A stretch of 64,000 nt of DNA from Paenibacillus periandrae (GTDB lineage Bacteria > Bacillota > Bacilli > Paenibacillales > NBRC-103111), in NCBI RefSeq assembly GCF_022458865.1, contig NZ_JAJNMU010000014.1:186001-250000 (forward strand), in the 5' to 3' direction. Position numbers and translations under genes: made by a program. Numbering within the stretch: position 1 is the first letter of the stretch; every line of letters starts with the position of its first letter. The notes beneath the pieces are model-generated. The model was given only the letters and a program-made list of their open reading frames with translations, searched no databases and was not told the DNA's origin. Shown one piece after another: positions 9,632 through 18,427 of this stretch.

Positions 9632-12370
9632 TTACTTTCTGTAGAGGGCAGATTCGTGAAAACGCAAACGCAGTGTATGAACCTCAAAGCTTTGAGTAGA
9701 AAAGTACAACTCTTGTTCATTCATATTCGATTTCTTCAACAAGCTTAAACCTCTAAGGTCATATTCGAGTAGATCAGTCAGACTAGCCTGACTTACTTGA
9801 GCGGGCAATTGAATCATTACCAGCCTTGGCTTCCCGATCCAATCACGAATTCTCAGAATATAGCCATCCCCATCTTCTGCCGGTTTAAAGCAGGTCACTG
9901 CCATTCCCTCCAAGCCGCCGGGGAGCAGTTCGAGCTGGTCGATATTGTAGGCTATACCCGAACGTTCAGCGGGAGCTGGTACAGGAAGTGCGGAGGTCAT
10001 CGTTTCCTGTGCAGTTTTCCATACAGATCCTTCGATCCAATCCCCTGCGTGCGGAATTAGCCGATACCGATACGTGAAGCTGCCACCGGTCCATTGCGGG
10101 AAGTTAGTCCCCCACCAGTTATTGAATATGTTAAAATTCATTTCCGGCTTCTCCGGCACATAATCATGCTCAAAATCCCACATGCCATTGCGACCGATAA
10201 AAAACAGCGGAGAATCAAGAGGAATGATCGCCATCCCAACCTTGCCATCCGACACATCGACGAAATTTTCACAGCAGTTCAACAGGGTACTGGCGGAAGG
10301 TACAATATCCGCAAGCGGATCAATGACACTGCCCATTTTATTGATCCGGTAGCTCGGATTTTTTAATTGCAAAGGAAACACGATATGACCCGATTCCGCT
10401 AAAGGCGTCTCCTCTTTACCGCTGATCTGCCATTCCATATCGACAAAAGGAGAATCCTCTGTCAACGTTACTGTCCACATCACTTCTCTTGCATTACCAT
10501 AATCCGTGATTGATTCCTGACTATTCCCGGCTACACACTCCACTTTGACCATGTGCTTTTCCTGTACAAGACGAATATGCCGCAATTCAGTTTGAAAGGA
10601 AACCCGCTTCTGCTGCTCGGGATAATCGGTTTTTCCAAAATCATGTACGCCCCAATCATAGAAACGGTACGCATATTTTTTGATAAAGCTCGTTATTTCC
10701 AGATTCGAATAAATGTTGTATTCGTACTGCCCAAAGCCCTGCGCAGATTCCGCATCCACCCATTCCTTATTCAGACGCTTATCAAACAGGCTAATGATCC
10801 ATCCGGTTTTTCTATCTATGGTGACGACAACATATGGGTTCTCGATGACGGCCTGCGTCTCGCTTAAGCTTCCAAATGCAAGAGGCTTCTCCGAGCCTTC
10901 GGCTACAGTTTGAACCTTACCGCTGCTTGCTGCGTATGCTATCGTCTTATATCCAAGTGCCGGTAGGCCCTTAACCTCCACCAACACACCATGCTCATCG
11001 TTAACTGCCTTCAGCTGCTCACCGCTGACATCATCAATCCAGGTACCAAGTTCATTTGGACTATGCTCCGAATTGGCAGCAATACGAACCCAGGCATCAC
11101 GCTGCCAGCCAAGGTTATTGTACACACGCAGCTTTCTTTCCGCGCCATGATCGTCCGCAGATAAGCTGGTTTGATTCCACTGTGGTTGAACCTGCAGCCT
11201 TTCCTCAGCAGCCTTTAGGGAAGTTTCAGCTCTATTGAGATAATCAATCTGCTCCTGCCAGGACTGCTCCATCAACATATAACGCTCACTGCGTTTGTCT
11301 TCAATAAACTCCGACTTCTCATATCGTCTCGGGAACTGCCTCGAGAACAAAAATGTTTTGCAATCCAGTCCCCACGTATGCTCTCCAAAATGAAGCGTAT
11401 ATTCATAAGCAGTATCAATAGCTTGCTTAATCTGCTGCTTATCCTCCAAGCTCAGAGCTTCGCCTGCAACAAGAGAATTCATCGACAATGCACTCTCTAC
11501 CGCTGCGATTCGTCCTCTCAGCTCGCGCACCCGCGATACCTCCCGAGGAGCAGTTCCAACTCCATGAATCCATGAATCAGCCATGTCTCCGCGAATAACA
11601 GGCAGATCGGGATTACGCGCTAGAAAGTCTTCCGCAAAATCCGTCAGGCTCCCGATATGCAGCTCAGCCTTGGACCCGCTTGCCTCAATGGAAGCCTTCA
11701 TTTCCTGTATGTAGGAAGCCTCATGCGGACCATGATTGTCGTTCGTCTGGATCATAGCCAGCCAGATCGGATGCTCCCAATCCTCGGGAGGCAGTATGCC
11801 TGAGCCATAGGCCCCTTTGGAGTAAAACGTGAGCAGCCGCTCGCCGTCCGGCCCCTCCCAGTAAAATACAGGCGGAACATCGGGTGGTGTCGTAGCCGGA
11901 TTGCAGCCTAAGTGCAGCACCTCCACACCTGCTTTTTTCAATAACGAAGGCACAATCCAGGTGTGACCCGGGACATCGGTCATTTTGGCATCTTTGGGAC
12001 GGTAACCGTATTCTTCGCTCAGACCGCGCGAAATGTACATCCCGCGTATCCATTCCTCCAGCCCGCAAAATTCCGTATGTGTCGTGTAGGGGAGCATATG
12101 CCAAATGAGCTGGCGGTTCTCCAGAAATTGCAAAGCTTTACCTTGCGCCTGCTCCCCGCTGCCCTCCAGGGATTGCAATAAAGGCCAAGCCGACATAGTC
12201 CAAACATATTGTTCATGCTCCGCGTTGCCATTCGTTTCTTCACAAATCTGGATTACTTCCTCCAGCATCTCTGTCCTGTATCTGTGAACCACCTCCGATA
12301 CGAGCCCGGTGAATCCAATATCAAAATGTGTTTTGAAAACCACATAAATTTTTTCAAGGTTTGCATTCAT
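9632..12370 (-). CDS. GH38-like DUF5054 glycosidase candidate
   Basis: About 912 residues. The N-terminus resembles the GH38 alpha-mannosidase metal site, with a His-x-Asp at 15-17 in VFKTHFDIGFT; TDVPGHTWIVPSLLKKAGVE and HLGCNPATTPPD follow, then a long beta-rich C-terminal region. This arrangement fits DUF5054 proteins. No signal peptide is visible, so it probably acts in the cytoplasm on an imported glycoside. The start ATG at 12370 is chosen because GAGGAGATAAAGGCA precedes it; an upstream ATG at 12415 has no such site. It is the last gene of the transport operon. The glycosidase role is inferred from fold; substrate unknown. Confidence 0.75.
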   Translation of the reverse strand: MNANLEKIYVVFKTHFDIGFTGLVSEVVHRYRTEMLEEVIQICEETNGNAEHEQYVWTMSAWPLLQSLEGSGEQAQGKALQFLENRQLIWHMLPYTTHTEFCGLEEWIRGMYISRGLSEEYGYRPKDAKMTDVPGHTWIVPSLLKKAGVEVLHLGCNPATTPPDVPPVFYWEGPDGERLLTFYSKGAYGSGILPPEDWEHPIWLAMIQTNDNHGPHEASYIQEMKASIEASGSKAELHIGSLTDFAEDFLARNPDLPVIRGDMADSWIHGVGTAPREVSRVRELRGRIAAVESALSMNSLVAGEALSLEDKQQIKQAIDTAYEYTLHFGEHTWGLDCKTFLFSRQFPRRYEKSEFIEDKRSERYMLMEQSWQEQIDYLNRAETSLKAAEERLQVQPQWNQTSLSADDHGAERKLRVYNNLGWQRDAWVRIAANSEHSPNELGTWIDDVSGEQLKAVNDEHGVLVEVKGLPALGYKTIAYAASSGKVQTVAEGSEKPLAFGSLSETQAVIENPYVVVTIDRKTGWIISLFDKRLNKEWVDAESAQGFGQYEYNIYSNLEITSFIKKYAYRFYDWGVHDFGKTDYPEQQKRVSFQTELRHIRLVQEKHMVKVECVAGNSQESITDYGNAREVMWTVTLTEDSPFVDMEWQISGKEETPLAESGHIVFPLQLKNPSYRINKMGSVIDPLADIVPSASTLLNCCENFVDVSDGKVGMAIIPLDSPLFFIGRNGMWDFEHDYVPEKPEMNFNIFNNWWGTNFPQWTGGSFTYRYRLIPHAGDWIEGSVWKTAQETMTSALPVPAPAERSGIAYNIDQLELLPGGLEGMAVTCFKPAEDGDGYILRIRDWIGKPRLVMIQLPAQVSQASLTDLLEYDLRGLSLLKKSNMNEQELYFSTQSFEVHTLRLRFHESALYRK

Positions 12371-12474
12371 TGCCTTTATCTCCTCTACTCCGAAATCATC
12401 ATATAAACAGGTCATTCAGCCTCAGCTGTGAAATAATCGAATTATGATCAGAAGATGATCTCTTTACCATTATT

Positions 12475-13752
12475 TTAATCAAAATAGATCGGGTTCGACA
12501 GCGCAGCCATACTCATGGAATCTACGTTCGGAAATGTTCTCCACACCTCAGCACGGACGAATCGCCTGCCTGCCGCATCCAGCGTAAGCTCCAGAGCACC
12601 GTCGTTGTTCACGGTTACATGTTGTTCCAGCCCCTTGCTGCTAATGAGCTTCACTTCATCGCCTGCCAAGAGATGCCGGGCTTGCAGCTTCACGATTTCC
12701 GATTCCCCTGCTGGCACCGAATTCCCCATTTTGTAGGGTCCACATTCTAACTGTACAAAAGGCCCATCAGGTGCATAACTAATGGTTACATGGCCCTCAT
12801 CGATTCCAGCCAATATCCCGTTTACAGTTTTGGAGGACGCATATACCCATGTACACGGCATCGCATGCTTGACATAAGGATCAGGGCGGTGAACATCACT
12901 GCCGCCTATCACATTCAACTTCCTACCACTCAACAACTGCTGCTGCCACCAGGCCAAAGTGCGTGCATTTCGTTCAGTCCAAGGGCCGTTCCATATTTCC
13001 ACCCAATCATGATCAACATCAAAATCCCATTCCCATGGACAATAATCACAATGAGGATGGTTCAACACGATCCTGGCGCCCCGTTCACGCGCAGTTGCCA
13101 ATCTTGTATTCACGTCAGCTTGATTGCTTACCCGAAAATCATCCAAAGGGTCCGTTACACCAAGGAAATTGCTGTGACCAAAGTTGGTTGTAAACTCCAT
13201 TCCCGGTATCATCACCAGGCTGGTGGTGCGTGGATAGTCCAAATTTTGACTACTGGTATTATGATCTGTCATGGTCATGAAATCGCAGCCCAGCTCTTCC
13301 ATAATGGATACATTCTCCTCCAACGTGTAAGTGCCGTCACTGTGCAGACTGTGCATATGCAGGTCACCCTTGAGCCAACGCGGGGTCATCAGGAAAAAGG
13401 TAATGGTTACCGTAACCTTGCAGCCCTCTTGAGGGATCTTATAGGCATTATGCACAACCGCCCATTCACCAGCGTCCAAAGGTCCAGGCAAATATCCCGG
13501 TGTTGCCTTCTCCAACCCCATATTGAAAAGTTTCCGGGCTCCGCCGCTCCACCCTCGGATTCGACTCAGGTCGCGAATTCCTAAATCGATAACCGCAATA
13601 TCACCACCGGAAGACTCCACCTCATAGCTGACCTGAATCTCTTCCACATGCTGCGGCATCTCAAAAGGAACCTCGATATAGGAGCTCTGCTCCGAATGTT
13701 CAACAGTTCTGGTAAATGTAGCTGTGTGGCTTACTCTGTCCGTTTGGTTCAT
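12475..13752 (-). CDS. PHP-domain phosphoesterase, CehA/McbA family
   Basis: About 425 residues. An N-terminal beta-rich region (about 1-125) is followed by a PHP metallohydrolase domain with GDLHMHSLHSDGT (His 132 and 134), MTDHN (163-164), GMEFTT, NHPHCDYC and GGSDVHRPD, which together give the metal ligands. CehA/McbA-type proteins hydrolyse phosphate or other esters. It lies between the permeases and the GH38-like gene, so it probably processes the imported compound. The ATG at 13752 is preferred over a GTG at 13764 because GGTGG lies about eight bases before the ATG; this choice is weak. The true substrate cannot be read from the sequence. Confidence 0.8.
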   Translation of the reverse strand: MNQTDRVSHTATFTRTVEHSEQSSYIEVPFEMPQHVEEIQVSYEVESSGGDIAVIDLGIRDLSRIRGWSGGARKLFNMGLEKATPGYLPGPLDAGEWAVVHNAYKIPQEGCKVTVTITFFLMTPRWLKGDLHMHSLHSDGTYTLEENVSIMEELGCDFMTMTDHNTSSQNLDYPRTTSLVMIPGMEFTTNFGHSNFLGVTDPLDDFRVSNQADVNTRLATARERGARIVLNHPHCDYCPWEWDFDVDHDWVEIWNGPWTERNARTLAWWQQQLLSGRKLNVIGGSDVHRPDPYVKHAMPCTWVYASSKTVNGILAGIDEGHVTISYAPDGPFVQLECGPYKMGNSVPAGESEIVKLQARHLLAGDEVKLISSKGLEQHVTVNNDGALELTLDAAGRRFVRAEVWRTFPNVDSMSMAALSNPIYFD

Positions 13753-13809
13753 ATAGGGTTCCACCGTCTTTCATTATTTGTCTAAAAGTGTAGTTCATCT
13801 ATTAAACCG

Positions 13810-14673
13810 CTACTCTTTATTAGCACCGACCATAATGCCCTTGACGAAATATTTTTGTACAAACGGATAAATAATGACCAAAGGAAGCAGCGCAATCACA
13901 ATACCCGCCATCCTGACATTCGTCGTAATGATGAAGTTGCTTGAGGTCGCATCCGTATCAATAATGAGTGCCTTCAAGGCAATCTGCAGTGTATATTTCG
14001 CATGATTATTAATATAGAGCAGCGCAGGAGTGAATTGATTCCAACGGCTGACAAACTCAAACAAAGCCACTGTGGCCAGACCTGCCTTCGCCAGCGGTAA
14101 ATACATCGTCGTAAAAATTCGGATATCCCCGGCCCCATCCATACGTGCCGATTCCGACATTTCCAAAGGTACAGTTGAGAAAAAGTTACGCATCAGCAGC
14201 ACGCCAAAGCCGGAGATCAGCCCTGAAAAAATAAGCGCAGATAATGTGTTAAGCAGACCCAGCTCCTTGTTGACGACATACAGTGGGATCATGATCGATT
14301 CACTCGGTACCATCATCGTAACAAGAATCAACGATACCATCATCTTTTTACCAGGCAAACGCGGTTGAACGAGTACATAACCTGCCATAGCACACAGAAA
14401 CACATGCCCGATGGTGCCGATCACGGTGACAATGATATTGTTACTGAATGGTTGATAAAGCTGCAGTCGATTCCATACGGTATTAAAGCCTTCAATACTG
14501 AATTCTTTGGGCCACAGCACAATAGCCGGCTGCATGGAAGCAAAGTTGGTGGAAAAGGCCAAAGCGAACGTATTTAGAAAAGGAATGATCATCGTAGCTA
14601 CAAGAAGAAGCAAAAAAGCGACATTCACTACATCGAAGAGACGTCCCGACCATCCTTTGGATTCAAGCTTCAT
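13810..14673 (-). CDS. Sugar ABC importer permease (LplC/MalG type)
   Basis: A protein of 287 residues with six membrane segments, the coupling motif ESARMDGAGDIRIFTTMYLP and the typical ending KYFVKGIMVGANKE. The start ATG at 14673 follows GGAGGAGACAAATAAT and comes one base after the stop codon of the upstream permease gene, indicating translational coupling. A longer frame to 14697 would overlap that gene and lacks a better site. It pairs with the 14675-15559 product to form the channel. Confidence 0.9.
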   Translation of the reverse strand: MKLESKGWSGRLFDVVNVAFLLLLVATMIIPFLNTFALAFSTNFASMQPAIVLWPKEFSIEGFNTVWNRLQLYQPFSNNIIVTVIGTIGHVFLCAMAGYVLVQPRLPGKKMMVSLILVTMMVPSESIMIPLYVVNKELGLLNTLSALIFSGLISGFGVLLMRNFFSTVPLEMSESARMDGAGDIRIFTTMYLPLAKAGLATVALFEFVSRWNQFTPALLYINNHAKYTLQIALKALIIDTDATSSNFIITTNVRMAGIVIALLPLVIIYPFVQKYFVKGIMVGANKE

Positions 14674-14674
14674 A

Positions 14675-15559
14675 TTATTTGTCTCCTCCGTCATCATAGC
14701 GAATGATCATTCGGGTTATAAAAGTAAGAATTAATGTAGCCAATATAACGATAAAGCCTGCAGCGGTCGCAGTTCCGATATTGAATTCGAGAATACCTTT
14801 TTGGAACGTATACATCATGATCACATCGACCTTGCTGGCAATCGCTCCATTTCTCATCACAATGATTTGATCAAACATACGAAGCGCACTCAGCACATTG
14901 AGCATAATGACAACCTTCATTGTGGAAGCAAGAGAGGGTAGTGTGACAAAACGAACCAGCTGCCAACGATTCGCGCCATCCATTCTGGCCGCTTCATAGA
15001 GAGACGGATTGATGGAAACGATGGAAGCCAAATATAAAATAACAATGAATCCCATGTCTTTCCAGACGGCCGTGAATACCATAATGGAACGTGCATAGAT
15101 CGTACTCGACATAAAGCTGATCGGTTTGGCGCTTCCAAGCAGCTGGAGAATTTGGTTCACGATCCCTGTATCGGGAGACAGCAGCATGATCCACATACCG
15201 CCCACAACGACCCATGAGAACAAATGAGGTAAATATACGATCATTTGGGTTACTTTCTTAAACCAGACGGACAATACCTCGTTCAATGACAGAGCAAGTA
15301 TAATCGGCATAATAAATCCGATAACGAGCGTAAATCCACCGATAATGAGCGTATTTTGAAAAGTGGTCCAAAATGTGGGGTCTTTCAGAACAAACAAATA
15401 ATTATCAAAGCCTACAAAAGGTCGATTTCCGATTAATCGAAAATTTTGAAAGCTGATGATAAAGCCGCGTACTAACGGATAATACGAAAACAGTAAAAAA
15501 TAAGCCAAAATGGGTATCATCATCATATAAAGCGTTCTATACTTCAAGACGGCTTTCAA
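14675..15559 (-). CDS. Sugar ABC importer permease (LplB type)
   Basis: A protein of 294 residues with six membrane segments, the opening LYMMMIPILAYFLLFSYYPL and the coupling motif EAARMDGANRWQLVRFVTLP. Translation probably starts at TTG 15559 behind GGTGGTGG. It is separated from the upstream binding-protein gene by a hairpin (15602-15634), a layout that often lets the binding protein be made in excess over the membrane parts. Confidence 0.88.
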   Translation of the reverse strand: MKAVLKYRTLYMMMIPILAYFLLFSYYPLVRGFIISFQNFRLIGNRPFVGFDNYLFVLKDPTFWTTFQNTLIIGGFTLVIGFIMPIILALSLNEVLSVWFKKVTQMIVYLPHLFSWVVVGGMWIMLLSPDTGIVNQILQLLGSAKPISFMSSTIYARSIMVFTAVWKDMGFIVILYLASIVSINPSLYEAARMDGANRWQLVRFVTLPSLASTMKVVIMLNVLSALRMFDQIIVMRNGAIASKVDVIMMYTFQKGILEFNIGTATAAGFIVILATLILTFITRMIIRYDDGGDK

Positions 15560-15601
15560 AAATCAGCCACCACCTTATCCGCTTGGTAATTTCAGCTATA
15601 T

Positions 15602-15634
15602 CGAAGGGAGCAAACAAGCGGTATACTCCCTTCG
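15602..15634 (-). other. Intercistronic hairpin between binding protein and permease genes
   Basis: CGAAGGGAG / CTCCCTTCG is a perfect 9-base stem with a 15-base loop. In the minus direction it follows the binding-protein stop codon and precedes the permease genes. With no T-run it is more likely an mRNA stabiliser or partial terminator that raises binding-protein levels than a full terminator. Confidence 0.55.
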
Positions 15635-15657
15635 AACAGCTGAAACTTCATCTTAGA

Positions 15658-17091
15658 TTAGTCGATCAGTTTGCTTGCTTTTAGCTGTTCACGCATTTTT
15701 TTAACCGCATCAGCGGCAGGCATTTCACCAAGAATCGCTTTAAATGAATTTTCGTTAATAATTTTTTCGGCATCGGCCCATTTGGCTGGTGTCAGCTCAA
15801 GCGTTGCATATTTCACAACCAGCTCCTGAGCTTCCTTCACCCCTGGCAGCAGACCGAAAGGAGGTTGAACTTTTTTGTTGTACCAGAAAGGGACCCCATG
15901 GTCCATTGCATGCTCTTTACCTGCTTTAGTAAGCTCGTATTTGCCGCCGCTCTCCGTATAATCGTTGTCTTTAATGCCCAGGCTTCCGAGCATAATGCCG
16001 TCTTTGGAATGCCACCATTCTATAAATTCAAAAGCTGTTTTCGGATGCTCCGCATTGACCGGTATCACCCATACGTCCGGATCGCCGCGACGAATCATAT
16101 GCTTGCCGCTTGCATCGGCTGCGCCAGGAAGTCCTTTGGCTTCAAATGTCGTTGCAGCATCCTGCTCTTTTCTCGTATTGTTGAGCATCCCTACCCATGC
16201 GTCCCAATAAGTGATCATGCCTACACGGTCGGTCAGAAATAAATTACGCATTTTACCGGTATCGTTGGTCGCAAAGTTAGGATCCAATATGCCTTCTTTA
16301 TAAAGCTTGTTCAGCCACTCATAAATCGGGATAGCTGCATCCGTCGAGTACGGCACATCCAACTTGCCGTCCTTCTCCACATAACGCTGCTTCAAGCCCG
16401 CTGCGCTGAAAATACCTTGCAGCTCATACATACCCGCTGTGCTTAAACCATAGGTGTCCTTTTTACCGTTGCCGTCCGGGTCCTGCTCGGTAAATGCTTT
16501 TAACACCTTGTAGTAGTCATCCAATGTTTTGGGTTCCTGCAAATTCAGCTTTTTTAACCAGTCATTACGCACAATCGGCATCGTTCCGCCTTGAAACTTC
16601 GTGAACACACCATAAATCTTGCCGTCTTTCGTTTTGATCTGATCCCATTCACCCGCAGGCAATACCTCCGGATCGGACAATACTTTGGAAGCCTTCACTT
16701 GATCCGTAAGAGGCGTCACAATACCTTGCTCGATAAACAGGTTCATTTTTTCTTTACTGATCTGAAGCAGGTCGAACTTCTCGCCGGATGCGATGGCTGC
16801 CAGCAGCTTCTGGTCATAATCGGATGCCGGCTTATCCAGCTTCGCTTTAATACCGGTCAACCGTTCAATTTCTTTTTCGAACAATGTGTTCTCTTCAGGA
16901 GTTTTACCGCCAATAACGCCTGACATGATACGAAGAGTTTTTTCTTCTTTTTTGTCATTTCCTTTTGGCGTGTTCGCACCTGAATTGCCTGTTGACGGTG
17001 CTGCAGTGTTGTTATCGGTACAACCTGCCAATAGGGTGCCCACCAGTGCAATTGCCATCGTTAAGCTCATAACTTTCGATTTGGTTATCAT
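15658..17091 (-). CDS. Sugar ABC importer solute-binding lipoprotein
   Basis: A protein of about 477 residues with a lipoprotein signal peptide; the lipobox LLAGC places the lipidated Cys at 24. Stretches such as TKFQGGTMPIVRNDWLKKLN, DPDGNGKKDTYGLS (a calcium-loop-like pattern common in this class) and FEFIEWWHSKDG fit LplA-like binding proteins. It binds the substrate of the 13810-15559 permeases outside the membrane. Two ATGs are adjacent; 17091 lies six bases from GGGAGG and is preferred over 17094. A cre-like site lies upstream (17133-17146). Confidence 0.88.
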   Translation of the reverse strand: MITKSKVMSLTMAIALVGTLLAGCTDNNTAAPSTGNSGANTPKGNDKKEEKTLRIMSGVIGGKTPEENTLFEKEIERLTGIKAKLDKPASDYDQKLLAAIASGEKFDLLQISKEKMNLFIEQGIVTPLTDQVKASKVLSDPEVLPAGEWDQIKTKDGKIYGVFTKFQGGTMPIVRNDWLKKLNLQEPKTLDDYYKVLKAFTEQDPDGNGKKDTYGLSTAGMYELQGIFSAAGLKQRYVEKDGKLDVPYSTDAAIPIYEWLNKLYKEGILDPNFATNDTGKMRNLFLTDRVGMITYWDAWVGMLNNTRKEQDAATTFEAKGLPGAADASGKHMIRRGDPDVWVIPVNAEHPKTAFEFIEWWHSKDGIMLGSLGIKDNDYTESGGKYELTKAGKEHAMDHGVPFWYNKKVQPPFGLLPGVKEAQELVVKYATLELTPAKWADAEKIINENSFKAILGEMPAADAVKKMREQLKASKLID

Positions 17092-17132
17092 CATATACCT
17101 CCCAGATTATATAAAACCTTTACACAACCTTA

Positions 17133-17146
17133 ATAAAGCGTTTACA
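17133..17146 (-). promoter_or_regulatory. cre-like CcpA site upstream of the binding-protein gene
   Basis: In the minus direction TGTAAACGCTTTAT matches the core of the catabolite-responsive element (TGWAARCGYTWNCW) except near its end. It lies between the LacI-family gene and the binding-protein gene, where CcpA would repress transport when preferred sugars are present. The site is read by eye. Confidence 0.5.
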
Positions 17147-17169
17147 TTTATAACCCGCCTATTGGCGGC

Positions 17170-18183
17170 TTATTTCAGTAATCTGCACGATTCGCGAATG
17201 ACCAATTTGGCTTCAATGATCTTTTGCTCGACGATATCCACATCTTTCATTTTCTCGACTAAAATTTTGGCTGCTTCCGTACCCAGCATTTCTGCGGATA
17301 ATTCAACCGAGGTTAACGCAGGCGTCATTTCCTGTGCCAGAGTAGCATCATTGCTTAAGGCTATGAGCGAAAGCTCGCCGGGTATATCGATGCCAAGCTC
17401 TCTTGCAGCTCTCATGACACCTAGTGCTACGCGGTCCGTATCCGTTATGATGGCGGTAAATCGATTAGGCTCATAGATGTTCTTAAGTGAAACATACCCA
17501 TATTCAGTTGGATTGGCGTGCTGCCTTCTCGAATAGTTCATAACGTGCACTTGATCATAGGAATGACCGCTTTGCTTGAAAGCTTCTGCCAAACCATTTT
17601 CGCGGTCAATAGCAACCGTCATATCTGCACTGGCATTAAGAAATAAAATAGCTGTGTGCCCGAGGTTAATTAAATATTGACCTACCTGCAGGCTCAAGTG
17701 TCGGTTATCATTGTCGACATAACTGATTTGCTCTTCAATCGGATCAGGACGGCCGATCAATACTAACGGGATACCCATTTGATTGTACCTTTCAATACGG
17801 GGGTCCTGTTTTCTCGGGTTCAGCATAATGACACCATCCACGGGATCGATGGAAAATTGGGTTGGATCATCATGTTCAGGAAGTGTATCTAATAAAAGTC
17901 TGTAGCCCTGCTTGGAAAACTCTCTTATAACACCATTGATCATCTGAATCTCGAAACCCGACATTACGCTATCTTTGGAAATCGGCATTTTCAAGCCTGC
18001 TATCATCGTTTTCTTAATAGCCAGACTTCGCGCTACATGGCTCGGGTAATACCCTAAGTCCTTGGCAACCTCCAGAACCCGTTCAGTTACAGGACGGCTG
18101 ATAGGTCTTTTTTTGCTGAATACACTGGATACCGTTCCCTTGGAAACACCCGCAGCTTTGGCTACGTCATCGATGGTTGCCAT
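17170..18183 (-). CDS. LacI-family transcriptional regulator
   Basis: A protein of 337 residues. The N-terminus carries the LacI helix-turn-helix and hinge helix (TIDDVAKAAGVSKGTVSSVF, then YYPSHVARSL); residues from about 60 on form the sugar-binding type effector domain. The ATG at 18183 is preceded by AAAGGGGGGGATCAA; an upstream ATG at 18258 lies inside the operator region and is rejected. It heads the importer operon and probably regulates both itself and the transport genes through the two operators upstream. A small CCGCC/GGCGG hairpin (17155-17168) follows the gene and may reduce read-through. The effector is presumably the imported sugar or a derivative. Confidence 0.9.
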   Translation of the reverse strand: MATIDDVAKAAGVSKGTVSSVFSKKRPISRPVTERVLEVAKDLGYYPSHVARSLAIKKTMIAGLKMPISKDSVMSGFEIQMINGVIREFSKQGYRLLLDTLPEHDDPTQFSIDPVDGVIMLNPRKQDPRIERYNQMGIPLVLIGRPDPIEEQISYVDNDNRHLSLQVGQYLINLGHTAILFLNASADMTVAIDRENGLAEAFKQSGHSYDQVHVMNYSRRQHANPTEYGYVSLKNIYEPNRFTAIITDTDRVALGVMRAARELGIDIPGELSLIALSNDATLAQEMTPALTSVELSAEMLGTEAAKILVEKMKDVDIVEQKIIEAKLVIRESCRLLK

Positions 18184-18211
18184 TTGATCCCCCCCTTTAA
18201 CGATTGTTAAG

Positions 18212-18237
18212 AAATCATTAAACCGGTTTAATGATTT
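18212..18237. promoter_or_regulatory. LacI-type operator O1 (26-base palindrome)
   Basis: A perfect 26-base palindrome centred on ACCGGT (core TTAAACCGGTTTAA, flanked by AAATCA and TGATTT). It lies between the promoter and the start codon of the LacI-family gene. The central CG is typical of LacI-family operators. Its centre is exactly 40 bases from that of the second operator. Confidence 0.8.
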
Positions 18238-18257
18238 CCCCAATAAAAACCGATTCA

Positions 18258-18271
18258 TTAAACCGGTTTAA
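18258..18271. promoter_or_regulatory. LacI-type operator O2
   Basis: TTAAACCGGTTTAA repeats the core of O1 exactly. The centre-to-centre distance of 40 bases (about four helical turns) puts both sites on one face of the DNA, suited to cooperative binding. O2 starts close to the predicted transcription start, so binding would block the promoter. Confidence 0.8.
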
Positions 18272-18287
18272 CTTTGATCATGTCATT

Positions 18288-18316
18288 ATTATACAAAGCG
18301 TTTTGTTAACTTTCAA
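18288..18316 (-). promoter_or_regulatory. Sigma-A promoter of the LacI-family gene
   Basis: In the minus direction TTGAAA (18311-18316) and TATAAT (18288-18293) are separated by 17 bases, a near-consensus vegetative promoter. The spacer and -10 box hold a palindromic cre-like sequence, ACAAAACGCTTTGT (18293-18306). Both operators lie immediately downstream. Confidence 0.75.
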
Positions 18317-18358
18317 CCTCTTTTTGTAAAATATAAGTAAATATTTAATGAACCCAAG

Positions 18359-18410
18359 GCTTGGAGCCCGATGAAATGACCGTAAAGATCAGCTTCATCG
18401 GACTTCAAGC
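18359..18410 (-). terminator. Long imperfect hairpin after the VWA gene
   Basis: GCTTGGAGCCCGATGAAATGA pairs with TCAGCTTCATCGGACTTCAAGC over about 20 positions with a few mismatches. It lies downstream of the last gene of the minus-strand five-gene cluster. No U-tract follows, so termination is only likely; it could instead protect the mRNA end. Confidence 0.4.
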
Positions 18411-18427
18411 AAGGAATGTGATAGGAT

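Noticed and set aside
17100..17125. TATAAT directly before the binding-protein ribosome binding site as its promoter
   Set aside because: Transcription would start inside the ribosome binding site and no matching -35 box is present.
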